DNA from: Variovorax sp. SG517
Lineage (GTDB): Bacteria; Pseudomonadota; Gammaproteobacteria; Burkholderiales; Burkholderiaceae_C
Length of the DNA stretch: 64,000 nucleotides
Direction: 5' to 3'
NCBI RefSeq assembly: GCF_013376045.1
Contig: NZ_JABMJG010000004.1
Span: 620,001-684,000, forward strand
Shown piece by piece: positions 27,141-35,440 of this stretch (within the stretch, counting starts at the first letter, position 1; every line of letters begins with the position of its first letter). The translations under genes were made by a program, and so were the position numbers. Below the pieces are notes generated by a model that did not search any database, had not been told where the DNA came from, and worked only from the letters and a program-made list of their open reading frames with translations.

Positions 27141-27968
27141 ATGACCCGCACCATCGCCCAGAAACGCGCCGACTTCCGCGCCCTCCATCAACAAGGCTGC
27201 TTCGTCATTCCCAACCCCTGGGACACGGGCAGCGCGCGCTTTCTCGAAGGTCTGGGCTTCAAGGCGCTGGCCACCACCAGTTCCGGCTTCGCCTGGTCGC
27301 AGGGGCAGGCGGACGGCGCGATGTCGCGCGAGCACATCCTCGCGCACCTGCGCGAACTGGTGGAAGCCACCGACCTGCCGGTGAACGCTGACTTCGAAAA
27401 CGGCTTCGCCGCCGACGCGAAGGGCGTGGCCGAGAGCGTGAGCCTTGCCATCGAGATGGGCGTGGCGGGCCTGTCCATCGAGGATTCGACGGGCAACGCC
27501 GCCGATCCGCTCTTTCCGGTCGACGTGGCGGTGGAGCGCCTGCGCGCCGCGCGCAAGGCCATCGACGCATCGGGCGCCGACGTGCTGCTGGTCGGTCGCG
27601 CCGAGAACTTCTTCGCCGGCCGTCCCGACCTCGACGACGCCATCGCACGGCTCAAGGCTTACGCCAACGCGGGTGCCGACTGCCTCTACGCGCCGGGCAT
27701 CAAGACGCGCGAGCAGATCGCCGCCGTGGTGGCCGCCGCGGGAGGCAAGCCGGTCAACCTGCTGGTGGGCGCGCCCAGCGAACTCACGATGAAGGACATC
27801 GCCGAGCTCGGCGTGCGCCGCGTCAGCGTGGGCGGTGGGCTGGCCCGCGCGGCGTGGGGCGGCTTCATCCGTGCCGCACGCACGCTGGCCGATGGCCGCT
27901 TCGATGGTTTCGCCGATGCCGCGCCGGGCGCCGAGCTCAACGCCTTCTTCAAGCCCTTTGCCGATTGA
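27141..27968 (+). CDS. isocitrate lyase/PEP mutase-family enzyme
   Basis: TIM-barrel enzyme of the PEP mutase/isocitrate lyase superfamily, 275 aa. The metal-binding NADFENGF (Asp84, Glu86) and GLSIEDSTG are present. The KKCGH catalytic loop of isocitrate and methylisocitrate lyases is missing, so it is more likely an oxaloacetate-type hydrolase/decarboxylase or an uncharacterised C-C bond enzyme. It may be coupled to the LysR gene upstream or to the UDG-family gene that starts 19 nt after it. Confidence 0.82.
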   Translation: MTRTIAQKRADFRALHQQGCFVIPNPWDTGSARFLEGLGFKALATTSSGFAWSQGQADGAMSREHILAHLRELVEATDLPVNADFENGFAADAKGVAESVSLAIEMGVAGLSIEDSTGNAADPLFPVDVAVERLRAARKAIDASGADVLLVGRAENFFAGRPDLDDAIARLKAYANAGADCLYAPGIKTREQIAAVVAAAGGKPVNLLVGAPSELTMKDIAELGVRRVSVGGGLARAAWGGFIRAARTLADGRFDGFADAAPGAELNAFFKPFAD

Positions 27969-27987
27969 GATCTTTCGCGCCGATGCC

Positions 27988-28563
27988 ATGGACGCACTGC
28001 TCGCCGAGGTGCGCGCCTGCCGCGCGTGCGCGCTGCACCTGCCGCTGGGCCCGCGGCCCGTGGTGCAGGCCAGCGCGAGCGCCAGGCTGCTGATCGTCGG
28101 GCAGGCGCCCAGCCTCACGGTGCACCAGACCGGCGTGCCGTGGAACGACCGCAGCGGCGACCAGCTGCGCCGCTGGCTCGGCATCGAGCGCGAGGTGTTC
28201 TACGACGCGGCGCGCGTGGCGATCGTGCCGATGGGCTACTGCTACCCCGGCCGCGGCAAGAGCGGCGACCTGCCGCCGCGCAGGGAATGCGCGCAGCTGT
28301 GGCACGAGAGGCTGTTCGCGCAGATGAAGCAGGTCGAGCTGACGCTGCTCGTCGGCCAGTACGCGCAGCGCCACTTCCTCGGCAGGAAGGCGCACGCGGG
28401 CGTCACCGAGACCGTGCAGGCCTTCGCCGACTACGCGCCGCGCTTCGTGCCGCTGCCGCATCCGTCGCCGCGCAACACGGGCTGGCTCAAGCACCATCCG
28501 TGGTTCGAGAGCGACGTGCTGCCGGTACTGCGCGAGCGCGTGCGCCACGCACTCGGGCTCTGA
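27988..28563 (+). CDS. uracil-DNA glycosylase-family protein
   Basis: 191-residue protein of the uracil-DNA glycosylase superfamily (COG1573-like). It carries IVGQAPSLTVHQTGVPWNDRSG near residues 33-54, a GYCYPG strand near 80 and the closing LPHPSPRN motif. No iron-sulfur cysteine set is evident beyond ACRACAL near the N-terminus. It could excise damaged bases, but members of this subgroup with such a GVPWNDRSG motif are poorly characterised. It converges with the amidohydrolase at 28571. ATG 27988 is the first plausible start after the upstream stop. Confidence 0.72.
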   Translation: MDALLAEVRACRACALHLPLGPRPVVQASASARLLIVGQAPSLTVHQTGVPWNDRSGDQLRRWLGIEREVFYDAARVAIVPMGYCYPGRGKSGDLPPRRECAQLWHERLFAQMKQVELTLLVGQYAQRHFLGRKAHAGVTETVQAFADYAPRFVPLPHPSPRNTGWLKHHPWFESDVLPVLRERVRHALGL

Positions 28564-28570
28564 GCCGGCC

Positions 28571-30250
28571 TCAGGGCGCCGAGGCCACCGAAGCGCCTGC
28601 CGCAGCGGCGAAGGGCCGCGCCGCGTACACCACGCGCCCGCCCACCACCGTCATCAGCGACGTGGTCTTGCCGATGCGCTCCAGCGGCACGCTGAAGAAG
28701 TCCTGGTCGAGCACGGCAAAGTCGGCGAGCTTGCCCACTTCGAGCGTGCCGCGCCTGCCCTCGTCGAAGCTGAACCACGCGCTGCCCTGCGTGTACAGGC
28801 GCAGCGCCTGTTCGCGCGTGGGCGTCTCGTCGGCGCCGCGCATGGCCCTGCCGCTCACCGTCTTGCCGTCGAGCATCCACTGCAGCGCGACGAAGGGGTT
28901 GTACGAGGCCACGCGGTGCGCGTCGGTGCCAGCGCCGATGTTCACGCCGGCGCGCAGCGCGGTGCCTATGGGCGGCATGCGCCGAGCCGCGTCGCCGCGC
29001 ACGGCGAGTGCGCGGTCACCCTGGAAGTACATCGCGTCCTGCATGGTCCAGCCGATGCCCAGCGCCTTCATGCGCGCGAGCGTCTCGGGCGAGGCGTCGT
29101 CGAGGTGGGCGATGGACCAGCGCAGGTCCCTGATCGGCACCTCGGCGTTCAGCTTCTCGTACAGCCCCAGCAGATGGTCGACCGAGCCGTTCTCCTGCCA
29201 GTGGATGGTGACGGCCAGCTTGCGCTGCGCAGCCCACTTGATGAGCTCGTAGAACTTCGCCCTCGCGGCCTCGTCGGGGAAGTTGTTGTTGTACATCGCG
29301 AGCGTCACGCGTTCGCCCAGGCCGTTGAACTTGAGCATGTCGTCGCCGAAGCCCATCGGCAGCATCTGCGTGAGGTCGCGGAACTCCTGCAGCTCCGCGC
29401 CGGGTTTCTGCGCGAACACGCTGTAGGCCACGCGCAGCGTCAGCGCCTTCTCGCGCCACAGCTGGAAGAGCGCGGCGTACTGCGAAGGCGCGATGCTGAA
29501 GCCGCCCGGGTCCACCAGGCCGGTGATGCCCAGGCGGTTGAGCTCGGTGAAGAAGGCGCGCGTGCCGGCGACGTTGTCGTCGTAGGTGGGCTTGGGCAGC
29601 TTGTCGAAGAGCGCGGAGATGCCGACGATGTCGCCGCTCATCCACCCCGGCGCGCCGTCGGGCGTCGGCTTCATGCCGGCGGGCAGCGTGCCGGGCGCGA
29701 CGCCCAGCGCCTCCAGCGCCTTGGGCGTCATCACCACCGCTTCGTAGAAGAGCTGCACGTACACCGGGTTGTTCGGCGCGGCCTCCTGCAGTTCGGCCAG
29801 CGTGGGGCGGCGGCGCTCGGCGAACTGCTGCTCGGTCCAGCCGCCGGCCACGATCAGCCAGCCGCCCGGGCGCGCGTTCGCGGCGGCGGTGCGGATGCGC
29901 GCCATCGCCTCGGCGATGGTGCCGGCGCCGATCCAGTTCACTTCGGTGGAGTAGCTCAGCGCTGCGCGCACCGCGTGCATGTGGGAGTCGGTCAGGCCCG
30001 GGATCAGCGTGCGCCCACCCGCATCGACCGTGCGCGTCGCGGGGCTCGTGAACGCGCCCATCTGCGCCGCGCTGCCTACGGCCACGATGCGGCCATCGCG
30101 CACAGCGATCGCCTGCGCCATGGTGCCGGCGGCGTCGAGCGTGGCGATCTTCGCGTTGGTGACTACGAGGTCTGCCGGTTGTGCCTGCGCGGCGACGGGC
30201 AGCAGCATGCTGGCGGCGATGGCAGCCGCAGTGAGAAGTGTGCGTGCCAT
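28571..30250 (-). CDS. amidohydrolase family 3 (YtcJ-like), exported
   Basis: Metal-dependent amidohydrolase of 559 aa with an N-terminal signal peptide (MARTLLTAAAIAASMLLPVAAQAQ). The DSHMH metal motif lies near residue 87, with further histidines in TIHWQENGS and SIAHLDD and an aspartate in GAGTDAHR. Such enzymes hydrolyse cyclic or exocyclic amides or esters; the substrate is unknown. Being exported and adjacent (1 nt) to a TctC-type binding protein, it may convert a compound before uptake. Last gene of the LacI-region operon. Confidence 0.85.
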   Translation of the reverse strand: MARTLLTAAAIAASMLLPVAAQAQPADLVVTNAKIATLDAAGTMAQAIAVRDGRIVAVGSAAQMGAFTSPATRTVDAGGRTLIPGLTDSHMHAVRAALSYSTEVNWIGAGTIAEAMARIRTAAANARPGGWLIVAGGWTEQQFAERRRPTLAELQEAAPNNPVYVQLFYEAVVMTPKALEALGVAPGTLPAGMKPTPDGAPGWMSGDIVGISALFDKLPKPTYDDNVAGTRAFFTELNRLGITGLVDPGGFSIAPSQYAALFQLWREKALTLRVAYSVFAQKPGAELQEFRDLTQMLPMGFGDDMLKFNGLGERVTLAMYNNNFPDEAARAKFYELIKWAAQRKLAVTIHWQENGSVDHLLGLYEKLNAEVPIRDLRWSIAHLDDASPETLARMKALGIGWTMQDAMYFQGDRALAVRGDAARRMPPIGTALRAGVNIGAGTDAHRVASYNPFVALQWMLDGKTVSGRAMRGADETPTREQALRLYTQGSAWFSFDEGRRGTLEVGKLADFAVLDQDFFSVPLERIGKTTSLMTVVGGRVVYAARPFAAAAGASVASAP

Positions 30251-30251
30251 G

Positions 30252-31241
30252 TCAGTCGACCTTGATGCTGGCGGCTTTCACGACCTGCTGGGCCTTCGCC
30301 GTCTCGTCGACGATGAACTTGTTGAACTGCGCCGAAGGCATCGTGAACGGTTCCGCGCCCAGCTTCTCCAGCCGCTCCTTCAGCTCGGGCGACGCCATGA
30401 TCTTCGCGACCTCGGCCTGCAGCCGCTCGACCACCGGCTGCGGCGTCTTCGCGGGCGCGAACAGGCCGACCCAGAACAGGTACTCCGAGCCCGGCACGCC
30501 GGCTTCCACCGTGGTGGGCGCGCTGGGCAGCGCCGACGAGCGCTTGCCCGTGCCCACGGCCAGCGCCTGCAGCCTGCCGGTCTGGATCAGCGGCAGGGCC
30601 GACACCATCGGCGCGAAGAACCAGTCGACGCGCCCGGCCATCACTTCGGTCATGGCCTCGGGCGTGCCGCGGAACGGCACGTGCTGCGCGTCGACGCCGG
30701 CCGCGAGGCGAAACACCTCGGCGTTCATGTGCGTGGCCGAGCCGTTGCCGGCGGAGCCGTAGTTGAAGCCGCCGGGCTTGGCCTTCGCCTTGGCCACGAG
30801 GTCCTTCACGTCGGCGAAGTGCGACGGCGCCGTCACCAGCACGTTGGGCAGGCTGGCCATCGGCGTGATGCCGGTGAAGTCCTTGAGGGTGTCGTACGAC
30901 AGGCCCTTGTAGATCCACGGGTTCACCAGGTGGCCGGCCGAGTGCACCAGCAGCGTGTAGCCGTCGGCCGGCGACTTGGCCACGATGGCGGCGCCCAGCG
31001 TGCCGCCCGCGCCGGGCTTGTTGTCCACGATCACGCTGGTGCCCAGCGCGGGCCCGAGCTTCTCGGCCACCAGGCGCGCGACGATGTCGGTGCCGCTGCC
31101 GGCGGTGAAGGGCACGACCAGCCGCACCGCCTGCGTGCCGGGCCACGGCCCCTGCGCGTGGGCGCCGGTGAGCGCGCAGGCCGCGAGGGCCGCCGCCGCG
31201 GCGAGCGTCTGCCGCCGGCTCCAGTTGAAAGTCTTCTTCAT
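30252..31241 (-). CDS. Bug/TctC-type tricarboxylate substrate-binding protein
   Basis: Periplasmic binding protein of 329 aa, with a TAT-like or Sec signal (MKKTFNWSRRQTLAAAAALAACALTGAHAQ). The VRLVVPFTAGSGTDIVARLVAEKLG and VDNKPGAGGTLGAAIVAKSPADGYTLL blocks are the TctC/Bug signature. No tctA/tctB membrane genes are nearby, so it is an orphan binding protein, common in Comamonadaceae. It likely serves the catabolic operon it is embedded in, perhaps with a TctAB pair elsewhere. ATG 31241 is the clear start; codons upstream are not signal-like. Confidence 0.9.
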   Translation of the reverse strand: MKKTFNWSRRQTLAAAAALAACALTGAHAQGPWPGTQAVRLVVPFTAGSGTDIVARLVAEKLGPALGTSVIVDNKPGAGGTLGAAIVAKSPADGYTLLVHSAGHLVNPWIYKGLSYDTLKDFTGITPMASLPNVLVTAPSHFADVKDLVAKAKAKPGGFNYGSAGNGSATHMNAEVFRLAAGVDAQHVPFRGTPEAMTEVMAGRVDWFFAPMVSALPLIQTGRLQALAVGTGKRSSALPSAPTTVEAGVPGSEYLFWVGLFAPAKTPQPVVERLQAEVAKIMASPELKERLEKLGAEPFTMPSAQFNKFIVDETAKAQQVVKAASIKVD

Positions 31242-31309
31242 GCGTCTTGTCTCCGTTGATCTATTTGGTTGAGCGATGAATGACCGGGAAAGGAGGGGGG
31301 AGGCCGCCC

Positions 31310-31666
31310 CTACGCGGGCGGTGCGTTCGGCATCACCAGCGCCACCAGCACCGGCCGGTTGCCGCGGTTCTCCAACTGGCGCTTCTCGCCGGGCGCGAAG
31401 CGGCAGCTGTCGTAGGGGCCGAGCACTTCTTCCTGGCGGGCGCCGTCGATCTCGCCGACCACGTGCAGCTGGCCTTCGAGCACGAGGTAGAGCTTTTCCA
31501 TCGGCGAGCCGTCGAGGCCGGTGCGGCCACCGGGCAGGATCTGGCTCATGCCCATCCACATCTGCGTGGAAGGGCCGGCCTCCTTGCCCTGAAGGCGCAG
31601 GCAGCGCATGTCGAAATGGTTGGGCGCCTCGTAGTGCGGCGCCTCGGCGAAGCGGGTGACGTGCAT
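31310..31666 (-). CDS. cupin-domain protein
   Basis: Small beta-barrel protein, 118 aa. The GGRTGLDGSPMEKLYLVLEGQLHVV segment and the following PGEKRQLENRGNRPVLVALVM strand form a cupin, although the canonical His-X-His pair is poor, so metal binding is doubtful. It lies between the MDR oxidoreductase (20 nt upstream) and the TctC gene, probably in the operon. A dioxygenase, isomerase or ligand-sensor role are all possible. Confidence 0.7.
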   Translation of the reverse strand: MHVTRFAEAPHYEAPNHFDMRCLRLQGKEAGPSTQMWMGMSQILPGGRTGLDGSPMEKLYLVLEGQLHVVGEIDGARQEEVLGPYDSCRFAPGEKRQLENRGNRPVLVALVMPNAPPA

Positions 31667-31686
31667 GGTTGTGCTCCGGAAGGGGT

Positions 31687-32685
31687 TCAGGGCCGCAGCA
31701 CGACGCGGTCGGTGCTGCCCGAGAGCACCAGCCGGTAGGCCTCGTGCGCCTCGTCGAGCGTGAAGTGGCGCGTCACCGGGAAGGGCTTGAGCGTGCCGCG
31801 CTCGAAGCCCTCGCGCATGGCGTCGAGCTGCGCGGTGCTGGCAATGCAGTCCATCGCCAGCGAGTCGATGCCCACGTAGGTGTGCATGCCGCGGTAGAAC
31901 GCGAAGATGTCGAAGGGCACCGCGCGGTCGTGCGTGGCGATGAAGATCTGCGTCGCGCCCTTGGCCATCGCCTTGTTGGCCGCCTCGAAGTAGGCGCTGC
32001 CCACGGTGTTGTAGACGATGTTCGCGCCGCGCCCGTCGGTGAGCTCGCGCACCCGCGCGCCCACGTCGGCGTGGTGGCGCGCGTCGATCGTGTCCACCGG
32101 TCCGCTCGCGAAGCCCTCGAAAGGCCCGGCGCGGCGCTGCACCGCGATCACGCGCGCGCCGGCCTGCGAGGCGAGCTGCACTGCCGCCTGCCCGACCTTG
32201 CCGTTGGCGCCCAGCACCAGCACCGTCTGGCCGGCCTGCGGCATGCCGCTGCGGCGGAAGCCCTCGTACGCGGTGACGAAGGGCACGCCCACCGCGCCGG
32301 CCTCGTCCATCGAGATGCCGCGCGGCTTGGCCCGCAGCGCCTGCTCGGGCAGCACCAGGTAGCGCGCATGAGAGCCGTCGCGCGTGATGCCCACATCGCC
32401 GCCGGAGCCGTAGACCTCGCGGCCGATCCACTCCGAAGGGCCGCTCACCACGGTGCCCGCGAAGTCGCGGCCCGGGGTGCGGGGCCACACGGCCTGCGGC
32501 ATGAGGCCCAGCGTGGCCTTCACGTCGCTGGGGTTCACGGCTGCAGCGGCGATGCGCACCACGGCATGGCCGGGCGGCGCCGCGGGCTCCGGCTGCGGTG
32601 CGGCTTCGAGCCGCAGCGCGTCGAGGTCGGCAGCCTTCTGGCTTACGCGAAGTGCGCGCGGGCTGTGCATGGCGGTGTCGCTCAT
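31687..32685 (-). CDS. MDR-superfamily zinc-type/quinone oxidoreductase
   Basis: Medium-chain dehydrogenase/reductase, 332 aa. GroES-like domain at the N-terminus (HAVVRIAAAAVNPSDVKAT), then a Rossmann fold with VLGANGKVGQAAVQLASQAGA near residues 155-175 that would bind NADPH. No structural-zinc cysteine lobe is visible, so it is nearer quinone oxidoreductases than classical alcohol dehydrogenases. Starts 3 nt after the BKACE stop, in the same operon as the dioxygenase and SDR; substrate unknown. Confidence 0.82.
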   Translation of the reverse strand: MSDTAMHSPRALRVSQKAADLDALRLEAAPQPEPAAPPGHAVVRIAAAAVNPSDVKATLGLMPQAVWPRTPGRDFAGTVVSGPSEWIGREVYGSGGDVGITRDGSHARYLVLPEQALRAKPRGISMDEAGAVGVPFVTAYEGFRRSGMPQAGQTVLVLGANGKVGQAAVQLASQAGARVIAVQRRAGPFEGFASGPVDTIDARHHADVGARVRELTDGRGANIVYNTVGSAYFEAANKAMAKGATQIFIATHDRAVPFDIFAFYRGMHTYVGIDSLAMDCIASTAQLDAMREGFERGTLKPFPVTRHFTLDEAHEAYRLVLSGSTDRVVLRP

Positions 32686-32688
32686 CGT

Positions 32689-33582
32689 TCAGCTCCTCGC
32701 ATCGGGCAAGCCCAGCATGGCGCGGGCCTCGCGCGGGTTGGCGACTTCGCCGCCCAGGCTCACGAGGATGTCGCGCGCCTTCGCCACCAGCTGGGCGTTG
32801 CTCTCGGCAAGCACGCCCTTCTCCAGGTAGATGTTGTCTTCCATGCCCACGCGCACGTGGCCGCCCAGCAGCCAGGCCTGCGCGACGATCGGGAACTCCA
32901 TGCGCCCGATGCCGAAGGCGCTCCAGAAGGCGCCGCGCGGCAGCATGTTGCGTGCGTAGAGCAGCGTCTCGGGCGTCGGCGCGAAGCCGTACTTCACGCC
33001 GAGAACGAAGGTCCACATGGCGGGCCCCTCGAGCGTGCCGTCGGCGATCAGGTCGAGCGCGAGGTTGATGTCGCCCGAGTCGAAGATCTCCAGCTCGGGC
33101 TTCACGCCCGCCTCGCGCATCACCTTCGCCATGCGCCGCACGTTCCGCGGCGTGTTGATAACCACGTCGGGGCCGGAGTTCATGGTGTTCAGGTCGAGCG
33201 AGCACACGTCGGGCTTGATGAGCGCGATGTGCTCCACGCGCTTCTCCGGCGGCAGCAGCGTGGTGCCGGGCGCGGCGATCTTGGGGTCGTCCTCGCTGGG
33301 AATGAAGCGCCCGCCGGGGCCGGTCGTGAGGTTCACGATCAGCTCGCGGTTGCCGCGGCGGATGCGGTCGACCACCTCGCGGTACAGCTCGACTTCCATC
33401 GAGGGCTTGCCGGTCTCGGGGTTGCGCACGTGGATGTGCACCTGGCTCGCGCCGGCCTCGGCCGCTGCCAGGCATTCGTCGGCGATCTGCACCGGCGTGA
33501 TCGGCAGGTGCGGCGTCTGCTCCGGCTTCACGAGGTTGCCCGTGACGGCGCAGGTGATGAGGGTCTTGGCGTGGGTGCTCAC
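32689..33582 (-). CDS. beta-keto acid cleavage enzyme (BKACE, DUF849)
   Basis: 297-residue TIM-barrel enzyme that condenses a beta-keto acid with acetyl-CoA and splits it to an acyl-CoA and acetoacetate. Zinc-binding His49 and His51 (QVHIHVRNPETG) and the late HVRVGMEDN motif are present; the fold matches 3-keto-5-aminohexanoate cleavage protein and carnitine- or aromatic-degrading relatives. Starts with ATG overlapping the SDR stop (ATGA). Its neighbours imply that a beta-keto acid arises from ring cleavage and dehydrogenation. Confidence 0.88.
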   Translation of the reverse strand: MSTHAKTLITCAVTGNLVKPEQTPHLPITPVQIADECLAAAEAGASQVHIHVRNPETGKPSMEVELYREVVDRIRRGNRELIVNLTTGPGGRFIPSEDDPKIAAPGTTLLPPEKRVEHIALIKPDVCSLDLNTMNSGPDVVINTPRNVRRMAKVMREAGVKPELEIFDSGDINLALDLIADGTLEGPAMWTFVLGVKYGFAPTPETLLYARNMLPRGAFWSAFGIGRMEFPIVAQAWLLGGHVRVGMEDNIYLEKGVLAESNAQLVAKARDILVSLGGEVANPREARAMLGLPDARS

Positions 33583-34343
33583 AGGTGGCGCCCTCCGTCG
33601 ACCACGATGCGCGTGCCGGTCACGAAACGCATGGTGGTGGCCAGCGCCTCGACCGTGGCGGCCACGTCTTCCGGCTGGCCGATGCGTCCCAGCGGCGTGG
33701 TGCTGGCCATCTTGCTCGCGAACTCCGCGCCGCGCCCGGGCACGAAGCCCGACTCCACCGCGCCCGGCGACACCGACACCACGCGCACTGCGGGCGCCAG
33801 CGCCTTGGCCAGCGCATCGCCCACCACGTCGAGCCCGGCCTTCGCGGCCACGTAGGCGAGGTTGCTGCCCACGCCGGTGAAGCCCGCGATCGACGAGATG
33901 TTGACCACGAGGCCGTCGCCGCTCGCCTTCAGCAGCGGCGCGAAGGCGCGGATGGTGGCGAACACGCCGCGGAAGTTGGAACGCACGATGTCGTCGATGA
34001 GCTCGTCGGTCAGCGCATCGAGGTCGCCGCCTGGCACCGGCTTGGTGTGGCCCGCGCTGTTGACGAGGATGTCACAGCGCCCGAGCGTGGCCTTCACCTC
34101 GGCGGCCGCGGCCACGAGGCTGGGCGTGTCGACGATGTCGGCGCGGATCGCCGCGTGGCGCTGGCCTTGGGCCGAGGGCAGGGCGGCTGCGCGGGCCGCG
34201 GCATCGCCGCCCTTGCGGTGCAACAGCACGCAGGTGGCGCCCAGCGCGGCAAGGCGCCTGGCGGTGGCGTAGCCGATGGCGCCGAGGCCGCCGGTGATGA
34301 CGGCGACCTTGCCGTCGAGTCTGGAGACTGGGTCGAAGCTCAT
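33579..34343 (-). CDS. short-chain dehydrogenase/reductase
   Basis: SDR oxidoreductase of 254 aa. The cofactor motif TGGLGAIG lies at 18-25, the NSAG motif near 95, the catalytic Ser in NISSIAGF and the YVAAK Tyr-Lys pair near 165. It probably oxidises a hydroxy acid to the keto acid used by BKACE, or the reverse; substrate not readable. It is preceded by a 100-bp gap that holds a large hairpin (34388-34424) and then the intradiol dioxygenase gene. Confidence 0.85.
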   Translation of the reverse strand: MSFDPVSRLDGKVAVITGGLGAIGYATARRLAALGATCVLLHRKGGDAAARAAALPSAQGQRHAAIRADIVDTPSLVAAAAEVKATLGRCDILVNSAGHTKPVPGGDLDALTDELIDDIVRSNFRGVFATIRAFAPLLKASGDGLVVNISSIAGFTGVGSNLAYVAAKAGLDVVGDALAKALAPAVRVVSVSPGAVESGFVPGRGAEFASKMASTTPLGRIGQPEDVAATVEALATTMRFVTGTRIVVDGGRHL

Positions 34344-34387
34344 GGATTTGAGAAGAGTGGGTTGATCGGGGCGATGCCTTGTCGCGG

Positions 34388-34424
34388 AACACCGCGGAAC
34401 CGGCTCTGCCGGGCCGCTGGTGTT
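34388..34424. repeat. REP-like extragenic hairpin, copy 1
   Basis: Arms AACACC-GCGG-AA-CCGGC and GCCGG-G-CCGC-T-GGTGTT pair over 15 bases around a TCT loop, with small bulges. Read on the minus strand it is nearly identical to the element at 60952-60986, with the same arm segments and bulges. It sits between the dioxygenase stop and the SDR start. Confidence 0.8.
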
Positions 34425-34443
34425 GCGCTCCCGAAGGGCGCGG

Positions 34444-35310
34444 TCAAGGTATCGGTGGACGCGGGAACTTCATCTCGCCGGGTTCCAGCTCGAAGTCGTG
34501 GTGCAGCGAGGCGCTCTTTCCGTCGGGCGCGAGCGCGAAGCGGCCGATCAGCCGGCGCGTCACGCCGAAGGTCGGGTCGCTCTCCAGGTTCTCGTCGTCG
34601 TCGGCGAACACCTGCGTGATCAGCACCTTGTGGCCCGGCTTGCTCACCATGAAGTGCAGGTGCGCGGGCCGGTTCGGGTGGCGCTTCTGCGCGCGCAGCA
34701 GCACGCCGCAGGGCCCGTCGGTCGGCACCGGGTAGCCGGCGGGGCGCACGCTGCGGAAGTGGAAGCGGCCCTCGGCGTCGGTGGCAAAGCGCCCGCGCAG
34801 GTTCATGTTCTCCTGCGACGGGTCCTGGTTCTCGTAGAGGCCGACCGGCGAGGCCTGCCACACGTCGACCGTGGCGCCTTCCACCGGCCGGCCCTGATGG
34901 TCGCGCACCGTGCCCGTCACCTCCAGCGGCGTGCCCGGCGTGCCCGAGCGGGCGATGTTCTCGCCCTGGTCGCAGGCCGGCGCGTTCGCGCGCCAGAAGG
35001 GGCCGAGCAGCGCGGCGGGCGATTCGCCCTGCGGGTCCTGGTTGTTCTGCAGCGCCACCACGGTCGACACGCCCAGGATGTCCGCCGCCAGCACCACCTC
35101 GTTCTTGGTCTCGCCGGTGGCCTGGCCGATGGCGACGATGAATTCGAGCGCCTGCTCGAACTCCTCTTCCGTCAGCTTCACTTCCTGCACCAGCGCGTGC
35201 AGGTGGCGGGTGACCGCTTCCATCACGGTGCGCAGCCTGGGGTCGGGCGTGTGTCTCATGGCGTCGAGCACATGGCCCAGCACCGAGTGGGGGGAGGTGG
35301 CGATGTTCAT
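34444..35310 (-). CDS. intradiol ring-cleavage dioxygenase (hydroxyquinol/catechol 1,2-dioxygenase-like)
   Basis: Iron(III) dioxygenase of 288 aa that opens catechol-type rings between the hydroxyls. The ligands are Tyr159, Tyr193, His217 and His219 (SPVGLYENQ, AGYPVPTDGP, RPAHLHFM). The N-terminal helical linker domain (residues 1-100) with EFIVAIGQATGETKNEVVLAADILGVS is typical of hydroxyquinol dioxygenases. ATG 35310 has a GGAGG about 12 nt downstream but no better start; the longer reading crosses the LacI operator. First gene of the operon, controlled by the divergent LacI. Confidence 0.9.
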   Translation of the reverse strand: MNIATSPHSVLGHVLDAMRHTPDPRLRTVMEAVTRHLHALVQEVKLTEEEFEQALEFIVAIGQATGETKNEVVLAADILGVSTVVALQNNQDPQGESPAALLGPFWRANAPACDQGENIARSGTPGTPLEVTGTVRDHQGRPVEGATVDVWQASPVGLYENQDPSQENMNLRGRFATDAEGRFHFRSVRPAGYPVPTDGPCGVLLRAQKRHPNRPAHLHFMVSKPGHKVLITQVFADDDENLESDPTFGVTRRLIGRFALAPDGKSASLHHDFELEPGEMKFPRPPIP

Positions 35311-35320
35311 GGCAAGTCTT

Positions 35321-35334
35321 TGCAATCGTTTGCA
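35321..35334. promoter_or_regulatory. LacI-family operator 1
   Basis: TGCAATCGTTTGCA is palindromic at 6 of 7 pairs around the central CG expected of LacI-family sites. It lies 11 bp upstream of the dioxygenase start. A near copy lies 103 bp away at 35424-35437. Confidence 0.7.
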
Positions 35335-35423
35335 CGATATTAGTCCAAATCTCCGAAAAGTAAAATGGAGGTGATCCGGGGTCTTCAAATGGCAGAAAGC
35401 CGACCTGAGCCGATGCCCCCTGC

Positions 35424-35437
35424 GACAATCGTTTGCA
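35424..35437. promoter_or_regulatory. LacI-family operator 2
   Basis: GACAATCGTTTGCA matches operator 1 at 12 of 14 positions, sharing CAATCGTTTGCA. It ends 3 bp before the LacI ATG, so binding would repress lacI itself and, with operator 1, allow looping across the divergent promoters. Confidence 0.65.
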
Positions 35438-35440
35438 TCA

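Noticed and set aside
25145..27154. A long minus-strand frame that would extend the FAA hydrolase upstream through the LysR gene.
   Set aside because: The upstream part is antisense to a LysR gene with a clear HTH; the true FAA-hydrolase start is the ATG at 26026.
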